Assembly: GCA_947178195.1 (NCBI GenBank)
Contig: CAMWXM010000021.1
Coordinates: 1 to 19,279, forward strand
Length of the DNA stretch: 19,279 bases
Direction: 5' to 3'
DNA from: an uncultured Ruminococcus sp.
Lineage (GTDB): Bacteria; Bacillota; Clostridia; Oscillospirales; Ruminococcaceae
This document shows positions 7,361 through 15,638 of this stretch, piece by piece. The number at the start of each line of letters is the position of its first letter. Positions within the stretch are counted from its first letter, which is position 1. The position numbers and the translations under genes were made by a program. The notes beneath the pieces were generated by a model. It was not told the origin of the DNA and ran no database searches. It saw nothing but the letters and a program-made list of their open reading frames with translations.

Positions 7361-8107
7361 TCATTTTATATCCTTTTTCTGAATTGACAGTACAGATATA
7401 GCAATAGCTGCTGCAGCAAAAGCGATGCCAACAAAAATTGCCCTGACTGTAGAATCATCATTCATATTAGCCACATATTGCATATTACTTATAAGAGAAT
7501 ACTTAAAACTTGTAAATGTTGAACCGGGATTGATTTTGCTGACAACAAAATCAATGGCCGCATATATAATGCTGAATATACGAGCGCTCATCATAATACC
7601 GACAGCAATACTTAAAGCGCTGCTGTTTGAGATAATACATAACATTATTATAATACTTCCAAAGGCAAAATACAATAAAAACTCAACTGCAATTGTCATA
7701 AATATATCTATGGAAAAATCAAAAATAATATTATTGCCGACAAGTATGAAAGTTAAAATTGAAAACAAAAAATATACAAGGGGTAGTATTATAATATAGC
7801 TTATCAAAATTAATAATTTTGGCAGAATAAGCTTACTTCTTGGCTTGACCTGACCTGCAATATTTTTTATAAATCCGTTTTTAGATTCTGCATGTACAAA
7901 AATTGAAATAAATATCGTACATATTATTAACACATCTGAACTTGAAAAAGCTTGTATTATGAGGTATGCTGCAGACATATCAGGCATTTCAAATAAATTA
8001 GCTATAAAGCTTGTAAACATAGATATTCCCACGGCAACAATAAGCGATACCCAAAAAGAAACCGTTTTAAACATACGGTAAAAGTCCATTTTGATAATAT
8101 TAAACAT
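7361..8107 (-). CDS. ABC-2 type transporter permease
   Basis: This is a 248-residue integral membrane protein with six predicted helices at about residues 18-38, 55-71, 95-123, 135-158, 162-187 and 222-242. It begins MFNIIKMDFYRMFK, a cytoplasmic lead typical of BcrB/ABC-2 permeases of the bacitracin or lantibiotic-immunity type. It should form the membrane channel for the ATPase encoded just upstream, whose end it overlaps by 8 bases. GGGAGGT precedes the ATG. Being paired one-to-one with an ATPase that lacks a membrane domain, it is an export-type half system. The substrate cannot be inferred; export of or resistance to a peptide antimicrobial is a guess from family resemblance. The gene ends 11 bases before the bidirectional terminator. 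Confidence 0.88.
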   Translation of the reverse strand: MFNIIKMDFYRMFKTVSFWVSLIVAVGISMFTSFIANLFEMPDMSAAYLIIQAFSSSDVLIICTIFISIFVHAESKNGFIKNIAGQVKPRSKLILPKLLILISYIIILPLVYFLFSILTFILVGNNIIFDFSIDIFMTIAVEFLLYFAFGSIIIMLCIISNSSALSIAVGIMMSARIFSIIYAAIDFVVSKINPGSTFTSFKYSLISNMQYVANMNDDSTVRAIFVGIAFAAAAIAISVLSIQKKDIK

Positions 8108-9005
8108 TTTTATTACCTCCCGTAAGTTTAAGATAATAATTTTCCAAATCGTCGTTATTAAGATAAATTTGTATTGTTTTTACGCCGTTCAAAGCAAGTT
8201 CCATAGTAATATCGCCGGTATCCTGAAAACGTTCAAAAATATGGATTTCCTTTTCGTCAACTGCTTTGAATTTGCTTATATTCATCTGAGTGAGTATCTC
8301 AATAGCTTTTGGGTTGTTATCAGTCATAAGCACGATTCGTTCACTGCCTTCGTTGGAAAGTTCATCGACAGAAAGTTCCTTTATCATTGTGCCTTTTTCA
8401 ATAATTCCGTATCGGGTAGCAATTTTTGAAAGCTCCTCCAGAATATGACTGGAAATAATAAAGGTTATCCCATTTTCTTTATTAAGCTTTTCTATAATAG
8501 AACGAATTTCAACTATCCCCTGTGGGTCAAGACCGTTTATAGGCTCGTCAAGTATCATAAGCTCGGGATTTCCAACAAGAGCCAACGCAATGCCCAATCG
8601 TTGCTTCATGACTAAAGAGAACTTTTTTACCTTTTTGCTTCCGGCATTTTGAAGACCAACAAGCTCAATAAGTCGGTTTACTTCATTTTTATCTTTGATT
8701 CCCGCTGCAATACATTTTAATTTGATATTTTCCTTTGCAGAAAAATTCTGATATACTCCCGGAGCTTCAATAAGTGTTCCTATGCGGCATTGAGATAGAC
8801 TTTCATTATCAGAATAAAAGCTATAGCTTCCCTGAGTAGGCTTTGCAAGACCGCTTATCATTTTTAAAATAGTGGTTTTACCTGCACCGTTTCGGCCTAT
8901 CAAGCCGTAAATGTCGCCTTTTTTTATATGCATATCAACATGATTTACAGCTAATTGCTTACCGTATTGCTTAGTAAGACTGCTTGTTGTAAGTAGATAT
9001 TCCAA
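8100..9005 (-). CDS. ABC transporter ATP-binding protein, BcrA-like
   Basis: This 301-residue ATPase would power the permease encoded next to it. Visible motifs are Walker A GRNGAGKT (37-44), a D-x-P-type Q-loop region IGTLIEAPGVY (75-85) with Glu as in BcrA-like proteins, Walker B LMILDEP (149-155) with catalytic Glu154, D-loop GLD (158-160) and switch His187 (SSHILEE). The signature reads FSLVMKQ (129-135) where relatives have FSLGMKQ. The glycine equivalent to the second Gly of LSGGQ is therefore valine. The C-terminal 90 residues form the extra domain of this subfamily. The start is TTG at 9005, chosen because GGAGG sits 7-8 bases before it and no ATG fits. It begins 24 bases after gltX and is probably co-transcribed with it. 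Confidence 0.92.
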   Translation of the reverse strand: MEYLLTTSSLTKQYGKQLAVNHVDMHIKKGDIYGLIGRNGAGKTTILKMISGLAKPTQGSYSFYSDNESLSQCRIGTLIEAPGVYQNFSAKENIKLKCIAAGIKDKNEVNRLIELVGLQNAGSKKVKKFSLVMKQRLGIALALVGNPELMILDEPINGLDPQGIVEIRSIIEKLNKENGITFIISSHILEELSKIATRYGIIEKGTMIKELSVDELSNEGSERIVLMTDNNPKAIEILTQMNISKFKAVDEKEIHIFERFQDTGDITMELALNGVKTIQIYLNNDDLENYYLKLTGGNKNV

Positions 9006-9029
9006 AATGTTTCCTCCTGTAAAATATAG

Positions 9030-10490
9030 TTATAACTCTTCAATTGCCTGTTTAATTCTCGAAACAGATTCTTCCTTTCCCAATACTTCCATTATTTCGG
9101 TTGCACCGCCGGGAGTGATGCCTTGTCGTGCAACGGCAATACGGATAGCCCACATTACAGCTCCGGCTTTACGCTCTGTATCAGCTGAAAACTGTTTAAG
9201 AAGCGCAAAAAGACTATCATTATCCCAATCCGTGGCATCGCAGAGAACAGGCAAACATTCTTCAAGAATAATTTTACATAGTTCCGGAGTAGTTTTATTT
9301 TTCTTATTCGTATAAAGCTCTTGTCCCATAGGAAGTCTGTTTATTACAAATGCTATCTGGTCTTTGATTTCACTGAACGCTGAAATTCTTGTATGAAGCA
9401 ATGCACCAAGCTTTTTCTTATTTATATTTCCCGGGCAAAGCTCATCCATTATAGGCATAACCTTTGCTTCATATTCATTATCAGGAAGCTTTTTTATATA
9501 TTCCGAATTGAACCAGCGAAGCTTTTCATAATCAAATACAGAAGGAGCTTTACTAAGCATATCTATAGAAAATACCCTTTTAAGCTCATCCATAGTGAAA
9601 AATTCTTCTGTAGACTCTTTCGGACTCCAGCCAAGAAGTGCAATATAATTAATAATTGCCTCAGGAAGATATCCGTCGTTTACAAGGTCCTGAAAGCTTG
9701 CCGCACCATGACGCTTTGAAAGCTTAGAAACATTTCCCTCTTCGTCCTTGCCCATAAGAAGCGGTAGATGTACATAATGCGGACGTTCCCAGCCAAATGC
9801 GTCGTACAATAAACAATATTTAGGAGTTGATGTAAGATATTCGTTGCCTCTTACAACATGAGTAACGCCCATAAGATAATCGTCTACAACATGACAGAAA
9901 TTATATGTCGGAAAACCATCGGCTTTTATCATTATCTGATCCTGAAGCTCGGAATTGTCAATAGATACTTCTCCATATACCTCGTCAACATAGGAGGTCG
10001 TACCTGTAAGGGGCATTTTTTGTCTGATTACATAAGGCTTGCCCTCTGCAAGATTTTTTTCGATCTCTTCCTTTGATAAATCACGGCAATGACGGTCATA
10101 GCCGCCGAAACCATTTTCATCGTGAAGAGATTTAAGACGCTCAGCCGTGCAAAAGCAATAATATGCGTGACCGCTTTCAACCAGCTTTTTGGCGTATTCC
10201 AGATAAATTTCTTTACGTTCGCTCTGGACATACGGACCGTTTTCACCGCCGACTCCCGGACCTTCGTCATAATCAATTCCGGTAGCTTTAAGAGTTTGTA
10301 TAATAACGTCAGCAGCGCCCTCAACAAGTCTTTCTTGGTCGGTATCTTCTATTCTGAGAATAAATTTACCGCCCTGAGATTTTGAAATCAAATATGAATA
10401 TAAAGCGGTACGAAGATTTCCGATATGCATAAAACCTGTGGGAGAGGGCGCAAATCTTGTTTTAATATTTTGGTTTTTATCTGATGACAT
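9030..10490 (-). CDS. gltX: Glutamate--tRNA ligase
   Basis: This is a class I synthetase that charges tRNA-Glu (and tRNA-Gln in organisms using the transamidation route). With the ATG at 10490 it has 486 residues, normal for bacterial GltX. The HIGH motif is HIGN in PSPTGFMHIGNLRTALYSYL (from about residue 13) and the KMSKS motif is KLSKRHG. The zinc-region cysteines found in some family members appear partly as CFC near residues 97-99. Conserved RIEDTD and FCHVVDD stretches are clear. A GTG 42 bases upstream could extend the frame, but the extension lies in a hairpin leader and lacks family similarity. AAAGGA stands about 11 bases before the ATG. It is the first gene of a unit running into the ABC transporter. 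Confidence 0.97.
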   Translation of the reverse strand: MSSDKNQNIKTRFAPSPTGFMHIGNLRTALYSYLISKSQGGKFILRIEDTDQERLVEGAADVIIQTLKATGIDYDEGPGVGGENGPYVQSERKEIYLEYAKKLVESGHAYYCFCTAERLKSLHDENGFGGYDRHCRDLSKEEIEKNLAEGKPYVIRQKMPLTGTTSYVDEVYGEVSIDNSELQDQIMIKADGFPTYNFCHVVDDYLMGVTHVVRGNEYLTSTPKYCLLYDAFGWERPHYVHLPLLMGKDEEGNVSKLSKRHGAASFQDLVNDGYLPEAIINYIALLGWSPKESTEEFFTMDELKRVFSIDMLSKAPSVFDYEKLRWFNSEYIKKLPDNEYEAKVMPIMDELCPGNINKKKLGALLHTRISAFSEIKDQIAFVINRLPMGQELYTNKKNKTTPELCKIILEECLPVLCDATDWDNDSLFALLKQFSADTERKAGAVMWAIRIAVARQGITPGGATEIMEVLGKEESVSRIKQAIEEL

Positions 10491-10526
10491 TTTTAATTTT
10501 TCCTTTCTTGTATAAAATATCTGAAA

Positions 10527-10550
10527 CAGCACTGCACAAAGATTGTGCTG
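10527..10550 (-). promoter_or_regulatory. Hairpin in the gltX leader
   Basis: In the transcript, CAGCAC and GTGCTG (10545-10550 and 10527-10532) can pair around a 12-base loop. GCACAA and TTGTGC (10543-10548 and 10534-10539) can pair instead around a 3-base loop. The two stems overlap and exclude each other. No T-run or T-box motif follows. It may be a stability or translation control element, or chance. Confidence 0.4.
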
Positions 10551-10564
10551 CCTTTACTTCTATT

Positions 10565-10593
10565 ATTATACATTAAAGGTAAAATCATGTCAA
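10565..10593 (-). promoter_or_regulatory. Consensus SigA promoter for gltX
   Basis: On the minus strand, TTGACA (10588-10593) and TATAAT (10565-10570) are exact consensus hexamers with a 17-base spacer. The expected transcript begins near 10558. The -35 box is only 33 bases past the trpA stop. Confidence 0.95.
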
Positions 10594-10625
10594 TAAAAAT
10601 CCTGATTAATATAATAAAAATCACA

Positions 10626-11420
10626 TTATTTATCAAGACCATTTCTTAACTGCTTTACAAATTCTCCAATTTTTTCAGGAGAATTTGTGCCGTACTGTTC
10701 CACAATACGCACAATTGCGCTCCCCACAATAACTCCATCGCAGTATCTGCTCATTTTTTTTGCTGATTCAGGACCGGAAATGCCGAATCCTACAGCGCAT
10801 GGAACTTTTGCATATTTTTTTATTGGCTTGAAAAAAGCGTCAAAATCAGTAGAATATTCGTTTCTTACTCCCGTAACGCCGTTTGTGGATACGCAGTAAA
10901 GAAATCCAGTTGCCTCTTCTGCAATCATCTGAATACGGTTTTCGCTGGCAGGAGTCACAAGGCTTATATTATGTATGCCGTATTTATCTGCATAGCTTTG
11001 AATCTCATCCTTTTCCTCATAGGGCATATCAGGTACAATAACACCATCGATACCGCATTCCTGGCAAAGTCCGAAAAAGCGTTCTGTTCCAAAACGATAA
11101 ATAGTATTAAGATACATCATGAGCAAAAGCGGCATATCGGTTTTTTCCCTTAAACGGCGTACCATATCGAAAATCCCCACAAGAGTTGTTCCACTTTTCA
11201 AGGAACGTTCGCTGGCACTTTGTATTACCGGACCTTCGGCGATAGGGTCTGAAAATGGTACTCCCAGTTCTATAAGGTCTGCACCGTTTTTTACCATTTC
11301 CAGTACTGCTTTTTCGGTAGTTTCATATCCGTTGTCGCCGGAAGTTATAAATGTAATCAAGGCTTTGCGATTATTTTCACTGCATTCCTTTAATTTTTTA
11401 TCTATGCGATTTTCAGTCAT
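10626..11420 (-). CDS. trpA: Tryptophan synthase alpha subunit
   Basis: TrpA cleaves indole-3-glycerol phosphate to indole and glyceraldehyde 3-phosphate, passing indole to TrpB through the alpha2beta2 tunnel. Its 264 residues make a complete TIM barrel. Catalytic Glu51 lies in DLIELGVPFSDP. The second catalytic acid, Asp60 in E. coli (ADGP), is Glu62 here (IAEGPVIQ), a conservative change I believe is shared by some clostridial TrpA. The phosphate-binding end is visible as AVGFGIS (from about 213) and GVIVGSAIV. The ATG overlaps the trpB coding end by 8 bases, and GAGGGGTG precedes it. It is the last gene of the trp operon. No terminator hairpin is visible after it. Confidence 0.97.
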   Translation of the reverse strand: MTENRIDKKLKECSENNRKALITFITSGDNGYETTEKAVLEMVKNGADLIELGVPFSDPIAEGPVIQSASERSLKSGTTLVGIFDMVRRLREKTDMPLLLMMYLNTIYRFGTERFFGLCQECGIDGVIVPDMPYEEKDEIQSYADKYGIHNISLVTPASENRIQMIAEEATGFLYCVSTNGVTGVRNEYSTDFDAFFKPIKKYAKVPCAVGFGISGPESAKKMSRYCDGVIVGSAIVRIVEQYGTNSPEKIGEFVKQLRNGLDK

Positions 11421-12600
11421 CTATATTCACCCCTCTGTATTCTGCGATCTGCTGCATATCCTTGTCGCCTCGTCCCGAAAGATTTATTATCATAATTTCA
11501 TCTGATTTCATTTGCGGAGCAATTTTCAAGGCTGCCGCTACAGCATGAGCCGATTCGATAGCAGGAATAATGCCTTCAGTTTTTGAAAGATATTCTAAAG
11601 CCTGTACAGCTTCTTCATCTGTTATTGGCATGTATTCGGCACGTCCTGTTTTATATAAATTTGCATGCTCAGGACCTATTCCGGGATAGTCCAGACCTGC
11701 CGAAATAGAGTATACAGGAGCTATCTGTCCTTCATCATTTTGCAGGAAGTAGGATTTCATACCATGAAAAATTCCCATAGTTCCCTTAGCTACCGTTGCG
11801 GCATGAAGCTTTGTGTCTATTCCCTTTCCTGCCGCTTCAGCACCGATAAGACGCACTGTTTTATCGGGTATAAAGTCATAAAACATACCCATAGCGTTTG
11901 AACCGCCTCCCACGCATGCAATGACGCATTCGGGAAGCTTTCCTTCCGTTTCCATAAGCTGTTTTTTAGCCTCTTCTCCAATAACCTTCTGAAAATCCCT
12001 TACCATCATGGGGTAAGGATGAGGTCCCATTACCGATCCGATAAGATAAAATGTGGTTTCAATATTTGTCGCCCAGTCGCGCATAGCCTCGTTGATTGCG
12101 TCCTTGAGTGTACCCGTTCCGCTGTCAACGCCTGTCACCTTCGCACCCAGCAACTCCATGCGATAAACGTTAAGTTTCTGACGGCGCATATCCTCCGTAC
12201 CCATATATACTTCGCATTCCAGATCAAACATTGCACAGGCGGTAGCGGTTGCAACGCCGTGCTGTCCTGCTCCGGTTTCAGCGATAATACGCTTTTTGCC
12301 CATTTTTTTTGCAAGTAATATCTGCCCCAATACATTGTTGATTTTGTGAGAACCGGTATGATTCAGATCCTCTCTCTTAATATAAACCTTGCAGCCGCCT
12401 AAATCTTTGGTCATTCTGTCTGCATAATAAAGCATTGACGGTCTGCCTGCATATTTTCTCAATAATTCACGATATTCCTCTAAAAATTCGGGATCGTTAC
12501 CGTATTTATTATATGCCGCTTCTAATTCATGTACGGCGTTCATTACAGTTTCGGGAACATACTGTCCCCCGAATTCGCCAAATCTGCCAATCTTTTCCAT
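11413..12600 (-). CDS. trpB: Tryptophan synthase beta subunit
   Basis: TrpB is the PLP enzyme that joins indole and L-serine into tryptophan. I chose ATG at 12600, with GAGGTG 6 bases before it. The in-frame upstream codons overlap trpF and lack family similarity. The 395-residue protein begins GRFGEFGGQYVPETVM, typical of TrpB1. The PLP lysine is Lys86 in HTGSHKINN. The catalytic Glu is in IAETGAGQHG (about 105). The phosphate loop is GGGSNAMG, and the C-terminal SGRGDKDM closes the PLP site. It starts 1 base after the trpF stop, so its ribosome binding site lies inside trpF, which suggests coupled translation. Confidence 0.98.
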   Translation of the reverse strand: MEKIGRFGEFGGQYVPETVMNAVHELEAAYNKYGNDPEFLEEYRELLRKYAGRPSMLYYADRMTKDLGGCKVYIKREDLNHTGSHKINNVLGQILLAKKMGKKRIIAETGAGQHGVATATACAMFDLECEVYMGTEDMRRQKLNVYRMELLGAKVTGVDSGTGTLKDAINEAMRDWATNIETTFYLIGSVMGPHPYPMMVRDFQKVIGEEAKKQLMETEGKLPECVIACVGGGSNAMGMFYDFIPDKTVRLIGAEAAGKGIDTKLHAATVAKGTMGIFHGMKSYFLQNDEGQIAPVYSISAGLDYPGIGPEHANLYKTGRAEYMPITDEEAVQALEYLSKTEGIIPAIESAHAVAAALKIAPQMKSDEIMIINLSGRGDKDMQQIAEYRGVNIDD

Positions 12601-12601
12601 G

Positions 12602-13219
12602 TTATTCACCTCGAATAATATTTGCAATTTTTCTCATTTTATTAAAATCCTTTATTCCATTGGTTTCAATACCGCCTGAAATATCCACTCCGTCAGGCTT
12701 AACGGAAGCTATACCTTCTCTTATATTTTCGGGAGTAATTCCTCCCGCAAGAAAAAACGGTATCTGCGGTTTTGCAGCCGATAAAAGCTCCCAATCCGCT
12801 TTCATGCCCTCACCGCCAATTTTTCCGGGGGCGAAGCCTTCCAGAATAAGTCTATCCACCCCCAGCTTTTCAGCCGACCGAATGTCCTGCTCGTTCCGAA
12901 CCCTGACCGCTTTCCATATAGGCAATCCGATAAGCCTTTTTATTTCGAATACTGTTTCAGCAGTTTCATCACCATGAAGCTGAATTATATCTATAAGAGT
13001 TTCCTTTGCAATATCCGCTATCTGTTTGGGAGCTTCGTTTACAAAAATTCCCACCGCTTTAATGGCAGCATTTTTTTGCCTCACCAGCTCTGCCGCCAAT
13101 TCCGCAGAAATAGTTCTCTTAAATCCCTGACTTAGAATCATACCCATATATTCTGGCAGAAGCGTATTACAAAATTCAACGTCCTCTTTTCTCCTGATAC
13201 CGCAGAATTTTATGTTCAT
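12602..13219 (-). CDS. trpF: Phosphoribosylanthranilate isomerase
   Basis: TrpF performs the Amadori rearrangement of phosphoribosylanthranilate to CdRP. The 205 residues fit the single-domain form. Catalytic general base Cys6 is in IKFCGIRR. The usual acid is Asp in LLLD near residue 127; here the aligned residue is Glu127 (LILEGFAPGKIGGEG). QLHGDE (80-85) and the phosphate-binding loops FLAGGITPENI (156-166) and GVDISGGIE (177-185) are intact. The stretch MGMILSQGFKRTIS (25-38) differs from the common GFVFAPKSPR form, marking a divergent subtype. The ATG overlaps the trpC stop by 4 bases (ATGA), with GGGAGG upstream. Confidence 0.95.
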   Translation of the reverse strand: MNIKFCGIRRKEDVEFCNTLLPEYMGMILSQGFKRTISAELAAELVRQKNAAIKAVGIFVNEAPKQIADIAKETLIDIIQLHGDETAETVFEIKRLIGLPIWKAVRVRNEQDIRSAEKLGVDRLILEGFAPGKIGGEGMKADWELLSAAKPQIPFFLAGGITPENIREGIASVKPDGVDISGGIETNGIKDFNKMRKIANIIRGE

Positions 13220-14001
13220 ACGTCCTCCCGAAGCTTTGTCAGCGTTTCAGATATATTTTTACTTCTCATCAGTGTTTCGCCTATTAAAACAGCGTCAGCG
13301 CCCAGATTGCGTACCGTTTTCATATCGTCATTGCTCTTAATACCGCTTTCTGAAACGAATACTGAATTTTGAGGCGCAAAAGATTTCAGCCGTGCTACTG
13401 TATCGAGATTTACTTCAAACGTTTTAAGGTTTCTATTGTTTACCCCAAGAATTTCCGGTTTTATAAACTGTATCTGCTCCATTTCTTCCTTATCGTGAAC
13501 CTCAACTAAAACTTCCAATCCCAGAAAATACGCAAGCTTATATAATTTTTCTAATTCTTTGGGCTGAAGAACTGCTGCAATAAGCAGCAAAGCGTCTGCA
13601 CCAATAGCGGCTGCCTCATAAATCTGATATTCGTCAAAAATAAAATCCTTACGCAAAATAGGAAGCTTTACATTTTGGCGTATCTCCGCCAAAAATTCAG
13701 AGGAGCCTTGAAAAAAATGTTCCTCTGTAAGGCATGAAATTGCGTTTGCTCCTGTTGCTTCGTATTCAACGGCAATTTTTACAGGTTCAAAATCCTCGCA
13801 TATAAGCCCTTTTGAGGGGGACGCTTTTTTCACCTCGCATATACATGACAAGGTATCCTGCTTTAACGCTTTTTTCAAAGAAATCGGAGAACGCTCCCCG
13901 AGAGCCTTTTCCGCACGCTTTTTCATATCTGATAAATTGCAGCGCAACTTTTCATTTTCAAGCTGACGGCGGCGGTATTCAATAATGTCATCTAATATCA
14001 T
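13216..14001 (-). CDS. trpC: Indole-3-glycerol phosphate synthase
   Basis: TrpC closes the indole ring, turning CdRP into indole-3-glycerol phosphate with loss of CO2 and water. The 261-residue TIM barrel is complete and not fused to trpF. Catalytic and binding residues are visible: Glu56 and Lys58 in CEVKKASPSKG (55-65), the catalytic Lys118 in LRKDFIFDEYQ, the Glu in LVEVH (about 163-167), the Asn of VNNRNL and the Ser of SESGI. The N-terminal helix ILDDIIEYRRRQLE is typical. The ATG overlaps the trpGD stop by 4 bases, with GAGGTG before it. Confidence 0.98.
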   Translation of the reverse strand: MILDDIIEYRRRQLENEKLRCNLSDMKKRAEKALGERSPISLKKALKQDTLSCICEVKKASPSKGLICEDFEPVKIAVEYEATGANAISCLTEEHFFQGSSEFLAEIRQNVKLPILRKDFIFDEYQIYEAAAIGADALLLIAAVLQPKELEKLYKLAYFLGLEVLVEVHDKEEMEQIQFIKPEILGVNNRNLKTFEVNLDTVARLKSFAPQNSVFVSESGIKSNDDMKTVRNLGADAVLIGETLMRSKNISETLTKLREDV

Positions 14002-15638
14002 GCCGTCACCTCGTCTGCTTTATTGGAAAATTCTATAAGATCTTCAAGTTTTTTCAGCGCTTTTCCGCTGTCTATCTGTTCCGTCGCCAAAGCGATACCT
14101 TCGGCAATAGTTTTCGCCTTATCGGTAATGTAAAGGGCGCAGCCTGCGTTGAGTAGTACGATATTTCTCTTAGCGTCCCGAATACTGCCATCGAGAATGC
14201 CACGTGTTATTTTTGCATTTTCGTCCGCAGTACCTCCCACAATATCATCCTTAGATGCACGAGAAAAACCAAAATCCTCTGGACATATTTCATACTCTTT
14301 TATTATTCCGTCACGAACCTCGGCTACCGAAGTGCTGTCGGAAATAGATATCTCGTCAAGACGATCGTTGCCGTAGACTATCATAGCGTTTTTTATGCCC
14401 AATCCAATTAAAACCTTTGCCATAACAATCAAAAGTGCTTTGTCATAAACGCCCAGAACAATATAATCGGAAGTCGCAGGATTGGTAAGGGGTCCTAAAA
14501 TATTGAACACAGTTCTAAGTCCCATTTCCCTTCTTACCGGTGCCACATATTTCATTGCGCCGTGATAGCTTTGTGCAAATAAAAATGATAATCCCACATT
14601 TTCAATGGAAGCCTTAGCCTGTTCCGGCTTAGACTGTATTTTAACACCCAGACTTTCCAGTACGTCCGCAGCTCCGCTTTTGCTTGAAACGCTTCTGTTG
14701 CCATGCTTTGCCACAGGCATTCCAGCAGCGGCAATTACAAACGCACTGGTAGTTGAAATATTAAAGGAATTGGCAAGATCGCCACCTGTTCCCACAATAT
14801 CGGTACTGTATTCACAGCCCTCAACATGAGTTGCCTTCGCTCTCATTCCTTTTGCAAATCCTGTTATTTCCTCTACTGTTTCGCCTTTCATTCTAAGGGC
14901 GGTAAGCAGGGCGGCAATTTGTGAATTAGTCGCTCCCCCGCTCATAATTATATCCATAGCAGCTGCTGCTTCATCTTCTGACAGGTTCACTCCGTCGACC
15001 GCCTTTGCCGCATATTTGCATAATTCTTTTTTGTCCTTTTTCATTTCGGGAACTGAAACGGATACGCCGGGAATTAAATTAAGAAAGTTTGCAAGCATTC
15101 TTTTTCCGTTTTCGGTAAGCAGCGATTCCGGGTGGAACTGTACTCCATATATCTGATGTTCACGATGCTCCAAAGCCATTATCTGGCTGTCCTCGTCACG
15201 AGCAGTCACTTTTAGACAATCAGGAAAATCCGACTCCTGAGCAATAAGGGAATGATATCTCGCACATGGAACCTGCCGAGGCAATCCTTCAAAAATAGGA
15301 CAGTCGTGATCGAGAACTATATTGCTTGCCTTGCCGTGCATTAAAACTTTAGCCCTAACTATAGTGCCGCCAAAAGCTTCGCATATAGACTGATGACCAA
15401 GACAAACCCCCAGCATAGGAATTTTTCCGCTGAATTTTTTTATAGCCTCAATTGTAATGCCGGCGTCTTTGGGATATCCCGGACCGGGAGAAAAAATCAA
15501 TGCCTGAGGAGATAATTCCTCTATTTCTTCTATGGTAATCTCATCGTTTCTTACTACCTTTATATCGCTGTAAAGCTCGCCGATATACTGATATAAATTA
15601 TAGGTGAAGGAATCATAGTTATCAATCAATAAAATCAT
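13998..15638 (-). CDS. trpGD: Fused anthranilate synthase glutaminase and anthranilate phosphoribosyltransferase
   Basis: This two-domain protein has 546 residues. Residues 1-190 are a class I glutamine amidotransferase that supplies ammonia to TrpE, with the catalytic triad Cys79 (LGVCLGHQ), His169 and Glu171 (QFHPES) and the oxyanion strand PGPG (51-54). A linker of about 15 residues (VSVSVPEMKKDKKEL) leads to TrpD (about 205-546). TrpD transfers phosphoribosyl from PRPP to anthranilate; GTGGD (283-287), NISTTSAF (293-300) and KHGNRSVSSKSGAADVLE (311-328) are its PRPP and metal sites. Fusion of trpG and trpD is known in several lineages, including enterobacteria. The start overlaps the trpE stop by 1 base (TAATG), with GGAGG upstream. 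Confidence 0.97.
   Translation of the reverse strand: MILLIDNYDSFTYNLYQYIGELYSDIKVVRNDEITIEEIEELSPQALIFSPGPGYPKDAGITIEAIKKFSGKIPMLGVCLGHQSICEAFGGTIVRAKVLMHGKASNIVLDHDCPIFEGLPRQVPCARYHSLIAQESDFPDCLKVTARDEDSQIMALEHREHQIYGVQFHPESLLTENGKRMLANFLNLIPGVSVSVPEMKKDKKELCKYAAKAVDGVNLSEDEAAAAMDIIMSGGATNSQIAALLTALRMKGETVEEITGFAKGMRAKATHVEGCEYSTDIVGTGGDLANSFNISTTSAFVIAAAGMPVAKHGNRSVSSKSGAADVLESLGVKIQSKPEQAKASIENVGLSFLFAQSYHGAMKYVAPVRREMGLRTVFNILGPLTNPATSDYIVLGVYDKALLIVMAKVLIGLGIKNAMIVYGNDRLDEISISDSTSVAEVRDGIIKEYEICPEDFGFSRASKDDIVGGTADENAKITRGILDGSIRDAKRNIVLLNAGCALYITDKAKTIAEGIALATEQIDSGKALKKLEDLIEFSNKADEVTA

Noticed and set aside
8091..8429. Open frame on the plus strand opposite the ABC ATPase end
   Set aside because: It overlaps the permease start and ATPase coding region and shows no plausible protein features.
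10491..10532. N-terminal extension of GltX from a GTG at 10532
   Set aside because: The added residues (MLFQIFYTRKEKLK) do not belong to the family, and the AAAGGA site favours the ATG at 10490.
12435..12977. Open frame of 180 codons on the plus strand opposite trpB/trpF
   Set aside because: It lies antisense to two clear enzyme genes, has no ribosome binding site, and its protein is rich in Ser/Pro/Ile with no recognisable motif.
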